Below, one piece after another: positions 35,986 through 44,711 of a DNA stretch of 64,000 nucleotides. Origin of the DNA: Enterobacter_D sp963521185 (GTDB taxonomy: Bacteria; Pseudomonadota; Gammaproteobacteria; Enterobacterales; Enterobacteriaceae); NCBI GenBank assembly GCA_963521185.1, contig CAUQTV010000001.1, positions 124,001-188,000 on the forward strand, written 5' to 3'. Each line of letters begins with the position of its first letter. Position 1 is the stretch's first letter. The notes under the pieces are model-generated. The model searched no databases. It was not told the DNA's origin and was given only the letters and a program-made list of their open reading frames with translations. Both the position numbers and the translations under genes were made by a program.

Positions 35986-36882
35986 ATGAATATTCTTCTC
36001 TTCGGTAAAACAGGGCAAGTGGGTTGGGAATTACAGCGTGCGCTCGCACCACTCGGCAATATTATTGCTGTGGACGTGCACTCAGAGGATTTCTGCGGCG
36101 ATTTCAGCAATCCGCAAGGCGTGGCTGAAACCGTTCGCCGCGTGCGCCCGGACGTTATCGTGAATGCCGCTGCCCATACAGCTGTGGATAAAGCAGAATC
36201 CGAGCGTGATTTCGCTGAACTGCTAAATGCAACCAGCGTGGCGGCTATTGCGAAAGAAGCGCAGGCACTAAACGCATGGTTGATTCACTATTCCACGGAT
36301 TATGTTTTCCCTGGCACCGGCGAAAAACCATGGCAGGAAAGTGATGAGACCGCGCCGCTGAATGTCTACGGCGAAACCAAACTGGCTGGTGAAAAAGCAG
36401 CCCAGCTATGTGAGAAGCACCTGATTTTCCGTACCAGTTGGGTGTATGCCGGTAAAGGCAATAATTTCGCGAAAACGATGCTGCGTCTGGCAAAAGATCG
36501 CGAGGAGCTTTCGGTCATCAACGACCAGTTTGGCGCGCCAACCGGGGCGGAATTGCTGGCTGATTGTACGGCCCATGCGATTCGCGTTGCATTACAGCAA
36601 CCAGACGTTGCTGGCCTGTATCATCTGGTGGCGTCGGGCACCACGACGTGGCATGACTACGCGGCGCTGGTATTTGAAGAAGCCAGAAGCGCAGGCATTG
36701 AGCTGGCTATTAAGACATTACATGCGGTGCCAACCAGCGCTTATCCGACGCCAGCGCGTCGACCGCTAAATTCTCGTCTTAATACTGAAAAATTTCAGCG
36801 CAATTTTAATTTGGTGTTGCCCGCCTGGGAAGTCGGCGTCAAGCGCATGCTGGGCGAGCTTTTCACTACCTCCACGATCTAA
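35986..36882 (+). CDS. rfbD: RmlD (RfbD), dTDP-4-dehydrorhamnose reductase
   Basis: Last step of dTDP-L-rhamnose synthesis, using NADPH or NADH. The 298-residue protein starts MNILLFGKTGQVGWELQ, keeps STDYVFPG and the YGETKLAGE catalytic segment. ATG 35986 was chosen over an ATA codon-linked start six bases earlier because it matches the family. It is followed by a strong terminator-like hairpin before rmlA. Confidence 0.96.
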   Translation: MNILLFGKTGQVGWELQRALAPLGNIIAVDVHSEDFCGDFSNPQGVAETVRRVRPDVIVNAAAHTAVDKAESERDFAELLNATSVAAIAKEAQALNAWLIHYSTDYVFPGTGEKPWQESDETAPLNVYGETKLAGEKAAQLCEKHLIFRTSWVYAGKGNNFAKTMLRLAKDREELSVINDQFGAPTGAELLADCTAHAIRVALQQPDVAGLYHLVASGTTTWHDYAALVFEEARSAGIELAIKTLHAVPTSAYPTPARRPLNSRLNTEKFQRNFNLVLPAWEVGVKRMLGELFTTSTI

Positions 36883-36894
36883 ATTACATTCTAT

Positions 36895-36918
36895 AATGCC
36901 CGGTAACGGGCATTTTCT
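36895..36918 (+). terminator. Hairpin with short T-run between rmlD and rmlA
   Basis: AATGCCCG (36895-36902), loop GTAA, CGGGCATT (36907-36914) then TT and a C: an eight-pair, GC-centred stem with the start of a T-run. Inside an RfaH-dependent operon it may act as a partial attenuator that needs antitermination to be passed. Confidence 0.6.
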
Positions 36919-36935
36919 GTATGCAGAGAAATAAA

Positions 36936-37814
36936 ATGACAACACGTAAAGGTATTATCCTTGCTGGTGGCTCTGGGACCCGTCTTTATCCAGTCACGAT
37001 GGCAGTCAGTAAACAACTGCTACCTATCTTTGATAAGCCAATGATTTACTACCCGCTTTCTACCTTAATGCTGGCGGGTATCCGTGACATTCTTATTATC
37101 AGCACGCCGCAGGATACACCACGTTTTGAGCAACTGCTGGGTGACGGGAGTCAGTGGGGACTGAATCTTCAGTACAAAGTCCAGGAGAGTCCGGATGGAC
37201 TGGCTCAGGCTTTTATTATCGGTGAAGAGTTTATTGGTGATGATAACTGTGCGTTAGTGCTGGGCGATAACATCTTTTACGGCCACGATCTGCCGAAACA
37301 GCTTCAGTCGGCCATCAGTAAAGAGAAAGGTGCAACGGTCTTTGCCTATCATGTTAAAGATCCTGAACGTTACGGCGTGGTCGAATTTGACAGTAATGGC
37401 ACCGCAATTTCTTTAGAAGAAAAACCGCAGCAGCCTAAGAGTGACTATGCGGTTACGGGGCTCTATTTCTATGATAACCGCGTGATTGAGATGTCTAAAA
37501 AGCTCAAGCCATCTGCCCGTGGTGAATTGGAAATCACCGATATTAACCGCATCTATCTGGAAGAGGGCGAGCTTTCTGTTGCCATGATGGGGCGTGGCTA
37601 CGCCTGGCTGGACACGGGCACTCACCAGAGTTTGATTGAAGCCAGCAACTTTATTGCGACCATTGAAGAGCGCCAGGGGCTTAAAGTGTCTTGTCCGGAA
37701 GAGATCGCTTACCGCAAAGGGTTTATTGATGCTGAGCAGGTGAAAAAATTAGCTGAGCCATTGAAGAAGAACGCATATGGTCAGTATCTGCTTAAAATGA
37801 TTAAAGGTTTTTGA
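36936..37814 (+). CDS. rfbA: RmlA (RfbA), glucose-1-phosphate thymidylyltransferase
   Basis: First step of dTDP-L-rhamnose synthesis: dTTP plus glucose-1-phosphate to dTDP-glucose. The 292-residue enzyme has GGSGTRLYPVTMAVSKQLLP and LGDNIFYGHDLP. ATG 36936 gives the family start MTTRKGIILAGG; an earlier in-frame ATG at 36921 adds five unmatched residues. It is the last gene of intermediate base composition; rmlC, three bases later, is AT-rich. Confidence 0.97.
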   Translation: MTTRKGIILAGGSGTRLYPVTMAVSKQLLPIFDKPMIYYPLSTLMLAGIRDILIISTPQDTPRFEQLLGDGSQWGLNLQYKVQESPDGLAQAFIIGEEFIGDDNCALVLGDNIFYGHDLPKQLQSAISKEKGATVFAYHVKDPERYGVVEFDSNGTAISLEEKPQQPKSDYAVTGLYFYDNRVIEMSKKLKPSARGELEITDINRIYLEEGELSVAMMGRGYAWLDTGTHQSLIEASNFIATIEERQGLKVSCPEEIAYRKGFIDAEQVKKLAEPLKKNAYGQYLLKMIKGF

Positions 37815-37817
37815 TTC

Positions 37818-38366
37818 ATGAACGTGATAAAAACAGAAATACCGGATGTGTTGATTTTCGAACCAAAAGTTTTTGGTGATGACCGTGGGTTCTTTTTTGA
37901 AAGTTTTAGTCAGAATATATTTCAAGAGGCGGTTGGACGCAAAGTAGAATTTGTACAAGATAATCATTCTAAATCAACGCAGGATGTTTTACGAGGTTTG
38001 CATTATCAATTAGAACCTCATGCGCAAGGAAAACTTGTGCGCTGTGTTGTTGGTGAGGTATTAGATGTTGCTGTTGATATCCGGAAGTCATCATCAACAT
38101 TCGGCAAGTGGGTAGGCGTGAAACTTTCGGCAGAAAACAAAAGACAGCTTTGGATACCGGAAGGCTTTGCTCATGGATTTTTAGTCCTTAGTGAAACAGC
38201 TGAATTTGTTTATAAAACGACAAATTATTATCATCCATCAAGCGATCGTGGAATTATTTGGGATGATAAAACTATTGGTATCAATTGGGAATTAACAAAT
38301 CCTCCGATCATGTCGGCAAAAGACTTAAACCAACCGTCTTTATGTGACGCTGAATGCTTTAATTAG
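37818..38366 (+). CDS. rfbC: RmlC (RfbC), dTDP-4-dehydrorhamnose 3,5-epimerase
   Basis: Third step of dTDP-L-rhamnose synthesis. The 182-residue cupin has GVLRGLHYQ-type residues (DVLRGLHYQLEPHAQGKLVRC) with the catalytic His, and IPEGFAHGFLVLSETAEFVYK. It completes the rmlBDAC set. Composition drops here: 23 of 60 bases are G or C in the line from 37921, against 31 of 60 in rmlA from 37621 (hand counts). Confidence 0.95.
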   Translation: MNVIKTEIPDVLIFEPKVFGDDRGFFFESFSQNIFQEAVGRKVEFVQDNHSKSTQDVLRGLHYQLEPHAQGKLVRCVVGEVLDVAVDIRKSSSTFGKWVGVKLSAENKRQLWIPEGFAHGFLVLSETAEFVYKTTNYYHPSSDRGIIWDDKTIGINWELTNPPIMSAKDLNQPSLCDAECFN

Positions 38367-38403
38367 AATAAATAATTTCGCATCTCAAAATGAGTTTTAT
38401 TAT

Positions 38404-39678
38404 ATGAATATTAATAATGTAAAAATAGCAGTCATAGGCCTCGGTTACGTTGGCTTGCCACTGGCAGTAGAGTTTGGTAAAAAATTTCAAACGATTGGAT
38501 TTGACATAAAAGAAAGTAGAATTGTAGAGTTGAAAAAAGGCATAGATACTACTTTAGAGTGTAGTGCTGAGGAATTGCAAGAAGCATCTAATCTTGATTA
38601 TAGCTCATTGGTAAATGATCTTAAAACCTGTAATGTTTATATAGTGACAGTACCAACCCCTATAGACAAATATAAACGTCCAGATCTAACCCCTCTCATT
38701 AAAGCATCAGAGCTTTTAGGTACTGTCCTCAGTAAGGGAGACGTTGTAGTCTATGAATCAACGGTATACCCCGGCGCAACAGAAGAAGAATGTGTGCCTG
38801 TAATAGAATCTGTTTCAGGGCTAAAGTTTAACCAAGATTTTTATGTTGGATATAGTCCTGAACGAATCAATCCAGGAGACAAAGAGCATCGTCTTATTAA
38901 CATTAAAAAAGTTACGTCAGGATCAACTAAAGATGCTGCCTCATTTGTTGATAAATTATATGGCGAAATTATCGTTGCTGGAACACATCAAGCATCGTCG
39001 ATTAAGGTGGCTGAAGCTGCAAAAGTCATTGAAAATACCCAGCGTGATCTCAACATTGCATTGATTAACGAATTGGCTATTATTTTTAATAAATTAAATA
39101 TCGACACAGAAGAAGTGCTGAAAGCGGCAGGAACAAAATGGAATTTCTTACCGTTTAAACCAGGCCTTGTAGGAGGACATTGTATAGGTGTGGACCCTTA
39201 CTATTTGACACATAAGGCACAAGCAATTGGTTATAATCCAGAGGTAATTCTTGCTGGTAGGAGGATTAATGACCGTATGAGTCAATACGTATCTTCTCAG
39301 TTAATTAAGGGAATGATTAAAAAAGGGATTATGATTGATAATGCTAACGTGCTGATTTTAGGTTTAACATTTAAAGAGAATTGCCCTGATTTAAGGAATA
39401 CTAAGGTTATAGATATTGTTACAGAATTACAAGATTATAATATTAAAGTTGATGTCTATGATCCATGGGTTGATCCTAATGAAGCGTTAAGGGAATATAA
39501 TCTTCAAGTATTAGAAATATTGCCGAATAAACGCTATGAAGCAATTATATTTGCTGTGGCACACGATGAGTTCAAGGTCCTGAGAGACGAACAATTACAA
39601 TGTTTATTACATGAGAAAAATGTAATCTATGATTTGAAATACGTTCTCGATAGCCATATCCCTGATATACGTCTGTAA
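38404..39678 (+). CDS. TviB/WbpO-like UDP-N-acetylhexosamine 6-dehydrogenase
   Basis: NAD-dependent oxidation of UDP-GlcNAc or UDP-GalNAc at C6 to the uronic acid. The 424-residue protein has IGLGYVGLPLAVEFGKK for NAD binding, SPERINPGDKEHRL, and the catalytic cysteine at residue 260 in GGHCIGVDPYYL. It is strikingly like remembered TviB of the Vi capsule, better than to Ugd. ATG 38404 was chosen; the in-frame codon at 38344 lies inside rmlC. With the next gene it should yield UDP-GalNAcA. Confidence 0.92.
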   Translation: MNINNVKIAVIGLGYVGLPLAVEFGKKFQTIGFDIKESRIVELKKGIDTTLECSAEELQEASNLDYSSLVNDLKTCNVYIVTVPTPIDKYKRPDLTPLIKASELLGTVLSKGDVVVYESTVYPGATEEECVPVIESVSGLKFNQDFYVGYSPERINPGDKEHRLINIKKVTSGSTKDAASFVDKLYGEIIVAGTHQASSIKVAEAAKVIENTQRDLNIALINELAIIFNKLNIDTEEVLKAAGTKWNFLPFKPGLVGGHCIGVDPYYLTHKAQAIGYNPEVILAGRRINDRMSQYVSSQLIKGMIKKGIMIDNANVLILGLTFKENCPDLRNTKVIDIVTELQDYNIKVDVYDPWVDPNEALREYNLQVLEILPNKRYEAIIFAVAHDEFKVLRDEQLQCLLHEKNVIYDLKYVLDSHIPDIRL

Positions 39679-39695
39679 TGAAGGATGATTATTAA

Positions 39696-40718
39696 ATGAC
39701 AGCTCTAGAAATATCATGTGCTAATCTACTCAATAACCCCAAAACATGGTTGATAACTGGTGTAGCGGGATTCATTGGTTCTAATCTTCTTGAAACATTA
39801 CTCAAACTGAATCAAAATGTCGTTGGTTTAGATAACTTTGCAACGGGTTTTGAAAGTAATCTGAATGATGTTAAGACGTTAGTCACTGAAGAGCAGTGGT
39901 CAAACTTTAAATTTATTAAGGGCGACATTCGTGATCTTGAAATTTGTAGAGACGCAGTAAGAGATGTTGACTATGTTTTGCACCAAGCAGCTTTAGGTTC
40001 AGTTCCACGATCTATAAGCGATCCAATTGCAACTAATAGCGTTAATATCGATGGTTTTTTAAATATGTTGGTGGCTTCAAATGAAGCTGCTGTGAAAAGT
40101 TTTACTTACGCAGCATCCAGTTCAACCTATGGTGATCATCCAGCGTTACCTAAAGTCGAAGATATAATTGGTAAGCCACTTTCACCTTATGCTATTACAA
40201 AATTCGTTAACGAATTATATGCAAATATATTTGCGACAACATACGGCTTCAAATGTATTGGACTGAGATATTTTAATGTTTTTGGAAAACGTCAAACACC
40301 TAACGGAGCGTACGCAGCAGTTATACCAAAATGGATCTCTGCAATGGTTAATGGCGAAAAAATATTTATTAATGGTGATGGTGAAACAAGCAGGGATTTT
40401 TGTTTTGTTGAAAATACTGTTCAAATGAACATACTTGCAGCAGTCGCTAGCGACGATTTTAAGAATGAAGTGTATAACGTCGCTTTTGGTATGCGAACTT
40501 CATTAAATGATTTATTTAATCTTTTGAAGTCTCAAGTTGGCGTTCACGGTATAATATATAATCATGCACCTCACTATCAGGATTTCAGGACTGGTGATGT
40601 TAGACATTCTTTAGCTGATATTTCTAAAGCAAAGAGAATGTTAGGATTTGAACCTGCTTACAGCATTGAGGCAGGTTTAGAAAAAGCAATGCCATGGTAC
40701 ATTAACAACTTGAAATAA
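39696..40718 (+). CDS. TviC/WbpP-like UDP-N-acetylhexosamine(uronate) 4-epimerase
   Basis: Extended short-chain dehydrogenase, 340 residues, with TGVAGFIGSNLLE for NAD and the SSSTYGDHPALPK and SPYAITKFVNELYA catalytic segments. Close to remembered TviC, including the ALGSVPRSISDPIATN block that is typical of WbpP/TviC. It converts between gluco and galacto forms of UDP-HexNAc or UDP-HexNAcA. Directly behind the dehydrogenase (17 bases), as tviC is behind tviB. Confidence 0.9.
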   Translation: MTALEISCANLLNNPKTWLITGVAGFIGSNLLETLLKLNQNVVGLDNFATGFESNLNDVKTLVTEEQWSNFKFIKGDIRDLEICRDAVRDVDYVLHQAALGSVPRSISDPIATNSVNIDGFLNMLVASNEAAVKSFTYAASSSTYGDHPALPKVEDIIGKPLSPYAITKFVNELYANIFATTYGFKCIGLRYFNVFGKRQTPNGAYAAVIPKWISAMVNGEKIFINGDGETSRDFCFVENTVQMNILAAVASDDFKNEVYNVAFGMRTSLNDLFNLLKSQVGVHGIIYNHAPHYQDFRTGDVRHSLADISKAKRMLGFEPAYSIEAGLEKAMPWYINNLK

Positions 40719-40811
40719 ATGGAATGAGCGAGTAATAATTACTTTATGATCGTATGTTTAAAATATTAATAATATGATCACGAAAAGGTTGAAAATAGAA
40801 AAAGTGTCCCT

Positions 40812-41564
40812 ATGACAAGTGTTGCGATATATAGAGTTATAACTGGTGGTTATGATAATATTTCTTCAGAAATATTCAAGACCTATGATGATAATACTCA
40901 TTTTCATTTCAGCTATTTTTTTATTAGCGATAATCCCGTAACAGTTCCAGCTCCGTGGCAGTATATTCAATTGGTTCGTAAACATCAGAATCCTGCTATC
41001 GATAATCGTGAGCTAAAATTAAAAATACCTCCTTTTTTACGAGAGTTTGATTACACGATATATTTAGATGGGAATATCATAATCAAAAGTCCGCTAAATG
41101 AGATTATGCAAAAGGTTGTACGAGAAAATAATCTTATTTACGCATATCCCCATTATCGAAATCCAACTTTACGGGAAGAAATAGTTAGTTGCTTTATTTA
41201 CTCACGGATTACTTTTTCTGAATTATGTGCCACCAAGAAACTATTATCTAGTTTTCTAAATATGGATATAGGTTTTGAATGCGGAGTAATCATTCGGAAA
41301 AAATATAATGAAAAATTAAAGAAATTAGGTGAAGTTTGGTTTCAATATTATTTTAGGAATGCTAAACGTGATCAGTTTTATTTTTTGCCATCATTAATTG
41401 AGGCTGAATTAGAATGTAATGCTATTGGTGAAAACATGTTCCGTTCATCCAATGGGATATTTAAGTTACAATCTCATAAAAATACAATCACTGCATATAA
41501 CAAAATTAAAATAGTATTAAAAATACGGTTGTATAATTTGATTTTTGGCAAAAAATATGTTTAA
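40812..41564 (+). CDS. DUF616/TOD1-MUCI70-type glycosyltransferase, O-antigen
   Basis: A 250-residue soluble protein. MTSVAIYRVITGGYDNI, the aromatic/acidic block DYTIYLDGNIIIKSP (a DxD-like DGN) and the downstream DQFYFLPSLIEAE point to the DUF616 (TOD1/MUCI70) glycosyltransferase group. Expected role: adds one sugar of the O unit at the cytosolic side of the membrane. A 93-base AT-rich gap without a gene precedes it; its stop overlaps the next start. Linkage and donor are unknown. Confidence 0.7.
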   Translation: MTSVAIYRVITGGYDNISSEIFKTYDDNTHFHFSYFFISDNPVTVPAPWQYIQLVRKHQNPAIDNRELKLKIPPFLREFDYTIYLDGNIIIKSPLNEIMQKVVRENNLIYAYPHYRNPTLREEIVSCFIYSRITFSELCATKKLLSSFLNMDIGFECGVIIRKKYNEKLKKLGEVWFQYYFRNAKRDQFYFLPSLIEAELECNAIGENMFRSSNGIFKLQSHKNTITAYNKIKIVLKIRLYNLIFGKKYV

Positions 41565-42810
41565 GTATCGGACGATTTTTTTAATTATTTTCTCACTTGT
41601 CAATTTGCTATTTGTTGTTGCATCCCAGTTGGTTACTATCATAACTATTGGTCCATCAAATCAAACCGATGCACTTTTTGCTGGAATGGTAATCCCAACA
41701 ATAATTTTGACAATCGTAAGTAGCTCTTTAACAAATGTATTAGTACCTATCTTTATTAATTCTTCCGATGCAAAAAAAACACTATGGGAGCATATTTTTA
41801 TTATGTTTTTAGGTGGGGGGGCGCTTATCGCTCCCTTGATAGTGAGTAGTAGTTTTTGGATTAGATGGATATTTCCTGGTTTCGATAATTTGACTCTTGA
41901 ACTTACTAGTCAAATACTTCAATTACAATTGTTGGCCATTCCTTTCTCATTATGTTCGACAGTGTATTCATCATATCTGAACTCTCAATCAAATTTTTTG
42001 AGCGCCGAATTCATACCTGCTCTATGTTCATTGTGTATATTCCCGGCTGTATTTTATGCAATACCCCATTATGGTGTCTTGGCTACATCTTATTTATATT
42101 TCGCAAAGGTAATCATTACAAGTATATTACAATCCTGCATGTTTGGTCGTCCTAACATACCCTCTTTTACAAAAGCCAAATTTAAAGAAACTTTTTGCCA
42201 AATGCGCCCATTATTAATTGGTTCACTTTACTATAAATCAGGGCCGATTATTGATCGCAATATACTTTCTCATTCAGTTTCTGGCACAATGTCAATTTTT
42301 GTTTTGGGACAGCAATTGCTATCAATGGCTAATTTGGTTTTAACGAAGTCTTTAATTATTCCACAAATTACAGTGATGAATAAAGTAGCCATCGAAGACC
42401 GAACTTTACTGAAAGATTGGGTGAAAAAGAAGGTTTTTTGGTGCTTGGGTATAAGTATGGGGTTATTTTTATTATATTGCTTAATAGGTTTACCACTGCT
42501 TAGACTTGTGTTCGAATTTTTTGATTACAAAAAACTGGATTATAGTTATCTTTGGGTAATTGTTGCTTGTTTGTTTGGGACGTTTATAGGAGATTATACT
42601 GCTACTTTGGTGTCATCAGCATTTTATTCCCTTAATGACACAAGAACACCATCATACATTTCAATGTTTACATTTACCATTTTTATTCCACTTAAATATA
42701 TTGGCTTTTATTATTTTAATGCATATGGTTTAGCAGTGGTCTGTAGCGTATATTCAATATTAAATCTTATCATGTTGTTTTACGTTCTCTATCAGGTTAA
42801 ATTGAAATGA
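41557..42810 (+). CDS. wzx: Putative O-antigen flippase Wzx, MurJ/MviN-like
   Basis: Integral membrane protein of 417 residues with about 12 hydrophobic helices. Features such as QTDALFAGMVIPTIILTIVSSSLTNVLVPIF and SAFYSLNDTRTPSYISM recall the MurJ/MviN branch of the MOP flippase superfamily. The operon has no other flippase, so Wzx is the natural job. ATG 41557 overlaps the previous stop by eight bases; the TTG at 41545 is a weaker option. Hand count of the line from 41581: 19 of 60 bases G or C. Confidence 0.82.
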   Translation: MFKYRTIFLIIFSLVNLLFVVASQLVTIITIGPSNQTDALFAGMVIPTIILTIVSSSLTNVLVPIFINSSDAKKTLWEHIFIMFLGGGALIAPLIVSSSFWIRWIFPGFDNLTLELTSQILQLQLLAIPFSLCSTVYSSYLNSQSNFLSAEFIPALCSLCIFPAVFYAIPHYGVLATSYLYFAKVIITSILQSCMFGRPNIPSFTKAKFKETFCQMRPLLIGSLYYKSGPIIDRNILSHSVSGTMSIFVLGQQLLSMANLVLTKSLIIPQITVMNKVAIEDRTLLKDWVKKKVFWCLGISMGLFLLYCLIGLPLLRLVFEFFDYKKLDYSYLWVIVACLFGTFIGDYTATLVSSAFYSLNDTRTPSYISMFTFTIFIPLKYIGFYYFNAYGLAVVCSVYSILNLIMLFYVLYQVKLK

Positions 42811-43706
42811 TTTATTTTATTGGCTGGACTGCTGATTACGATAGACAAATGATTGGGCTTTTAAAACCATCGATTAGACATAAAGTTATCAACTTTCCTG
42901 AAGGTAAGCTAATTTATCAATTAAATAAGCGATTGTATTACTGGCTTAATGGATTTTATTTATTTTTACATTCTCTAACCACTCATCGGCATTCAACTTA
43001 TTTCTTTAAAGATTCCGATGGTTATGGCTATTTGAGATTTGCACAATTTTTCAAGGGTAAACGAGTTTTAGTCATTCGAAATATTGTCTCGGAAAAAGAT
43101 GTTATTAAATATAAGAAAATTTTTTCGCATATATATTCTTTTGATAAAGTGCAATGTGACAAATATTCATTTAAGTATATGCTGCAAGTTTTTGCTGATA
43201 TCAAGCCCCAATTGGGGAATCCTGAAAGTAAGAATGCATGTTACTTCGTGGGGCTCGATAAAAATCGTCTTGGTGTTATAAATACTATCTCAGAGATCTT
43301 GAATGGTTATGACATTAAATCAGTGTTTAATGTTGTTAAAGATAAGACCTCAAGTTATGAATCATGTTTTTATATTAATAATCCTCTAACTTACGATGAC
43401 AACATAAAAATGGTTCAAGAGAATAAGTTTTTATTAGAAATAAATCAAGAAGGCCAGGAAGGAATAACTCTACGGGCTCTTGAGTCAATATTCTATCAAA
43501 AGAAATTGATCACTAATAATCTTTCATTGCGCGAATACGATTTTTATGATCCTTGCAGGATTTTTATTTTTAAATCATGTAGCACTTGGGATTTTGAGGC
43601 CTTCGAGCAATTTCTGGTTAGCAAGTATTCGCCAGTATCTGAATCAATTCTTAATAACTACAAGTTTTCAACCTTTATTACCAATGTAATGAACACCTAT
43701 GAATAA
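42807..43706 (+). CDS. Unrecognised protein, possible GT-B glycosyltransferase, O-antigen
   Basis: A 299-residue soluble protein I cannot place in a named family. The C-terminal third, FLLEINQEGQEGITLRALESIFYQKKLITNN, looks like the donor-binding end of GT-B enzymes with a conserved glutamate followed by a K-x-LIT step. The N terminus starts MIYFIGWTADYDRQMIGLL, with no clear nucleotide-binding loop. It overlaps wzx (ATGA) and the next gene by eight bases. Low G+C like its neighbours. Function is inferred only from position and the tail motif. Confidence 0.6.
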   Translation: MIYFIGWTADYDRQMIGLLKPSIRHKVINFPEGKLIYQLNKRLYYWLNGFYLFLHSLTTHRHSTYFFKDSDGYGYLRFAQFFKGKRVLVIRNIVSEKDVIKYKKIFSHIYSFDKVQCDKYSFKYMLQVFADIKPQLGNPESKNACYFVGLDKNRLGVINTISEILNGYDIKSVFNVVKDKTSSYESCFYINNPLTYDDNIKMVQENKFLLEINQEGQEGITLRALESIFYQKKLITNNLSLREYDFYDPCRIFIFKSCSTWDFEAFEQFLVSKYSPVSESILNNYKFSTFITNVMNTYE

Positions 43707-44703
43707 CAGCACATCGAATTTTTCAAGACACATCGCTTGGATTTTATGCATGTTGTTGAGTTATTTTGTTCTATTAAAAGCTGATTATCTTCCAGCTGAT
43801 TTCAATGCTTATAATGAAATTTATCATTCGACTTACAACAAAATTGAAGATATTGAATATCCTTTTAGAATTCTTGCCGGTTTTTTTAATTACTTAGGGG
43901 TGGACTATTTACTTTTCGCAATTTTGATATGTATATTTTGTCTTGTAATAAAATTAACTTCGTTTCGAAAAATAATTGGTAATGAAAGTGGTTTGCTGTT
44001 TATAATATTATATATGTGTTTTTTTGGCTTTTTGCATGAGCTAACTCAACTAAGGCTTGCAATAGCTACATCTTTCTTCTATCTTGCGCTTTATTATTTA
44101 TTTTTTGATAAACGCTTGTTTTGGTTCGGTTTATTTAGTTGTTTAGCCTTGATGTTTCATTTCAGTATCGTTTTTTTAATTATTACTTTATTTATAAATA
44201 CTAAAAGAAAATTATTTTTCTTCATTATTACTGTTTTTCTTTTGTGGGTTGGTTCAGGTCAATATTTAATGCTTTTGCAAGATTACATGCCAAATGAAAA
44301 ACTGAAATTGTACTTGATTAGTGTTTCAAGGATAACATCAGTATCAGATTCAGAATTAAATGTCTTAACTCTTAATAACATTGTGTTTGTTATGGCTTTT
44401 GGCGTAGTGCAGTTTTCCAAAGCAAAACTTTTGTTTAATTCACATGAGAAAAAATTAATAGGTTATACGCAATATGCAAATTTGATAGGTTTTACTCTAT
44501 TCTATTGTTTTAGTTCAGTGCCAGTAATAGCATTTAGGCTGCCAGAGTTATTGCGTGTTACCTACCCTCTAGTTTTTGCCATGATTATCTCGCGGGCACT
44601 AAAGGAAAAACGCTATCCACAACTTTTAATACTTGTCGTATTAACATTATCTTTAGTAATGTGCTTTATTACAGTCAGAGCTGTAGCTGTAAATTACACT
44701 TGA
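43699..44703 (+). CDS. wzy: Putative O-antigen polymerase Wzy, EpsG-like
   Basis: Membrane protein of 334 residues with about nine to ten helices. The block ELTQLRLAIATSFFYLALYYL followed by LFSCLALMFHFSIVFLI is the EpsG-family signature, in which the arginine and histidine are conserved. It is the only polymerase candidate in the cluster and lies between transferase genes. It should join O units in the periplasm, with chain length set by WzzB. Confidence 0.82.
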   Translation: MNNSTSNFSRHIAWILCMLLSYFVLLKADYLPADFNAYNEIYHSTYNKIEDIEYPFRILAGFFNYLGVDYLLFAILICIFCLVIKLTSFRKIIGNESGLLFIILYMCFFGFLHELTQLRLAIATSFFYLALYYLFFDKRLFWFGLFSCLALMFHFSIVFLIITLFINTKRKLFFFIITVFLLWVGSGQYLMLLQDYMPNEKLKLYLISVSRITSVSDSELNVLTLNNIVFVMAFGVVQFSKAKLLFNSHEKKLIGYTQYANLIGFTLFYCFSSVPVIAFRLPELLRVTYPLVFAMIISRALKEKRYPQLLILVVLTLSLVMCFITVRAVAVNYT

Positions 44704-44711
44704 GGTTTGCG

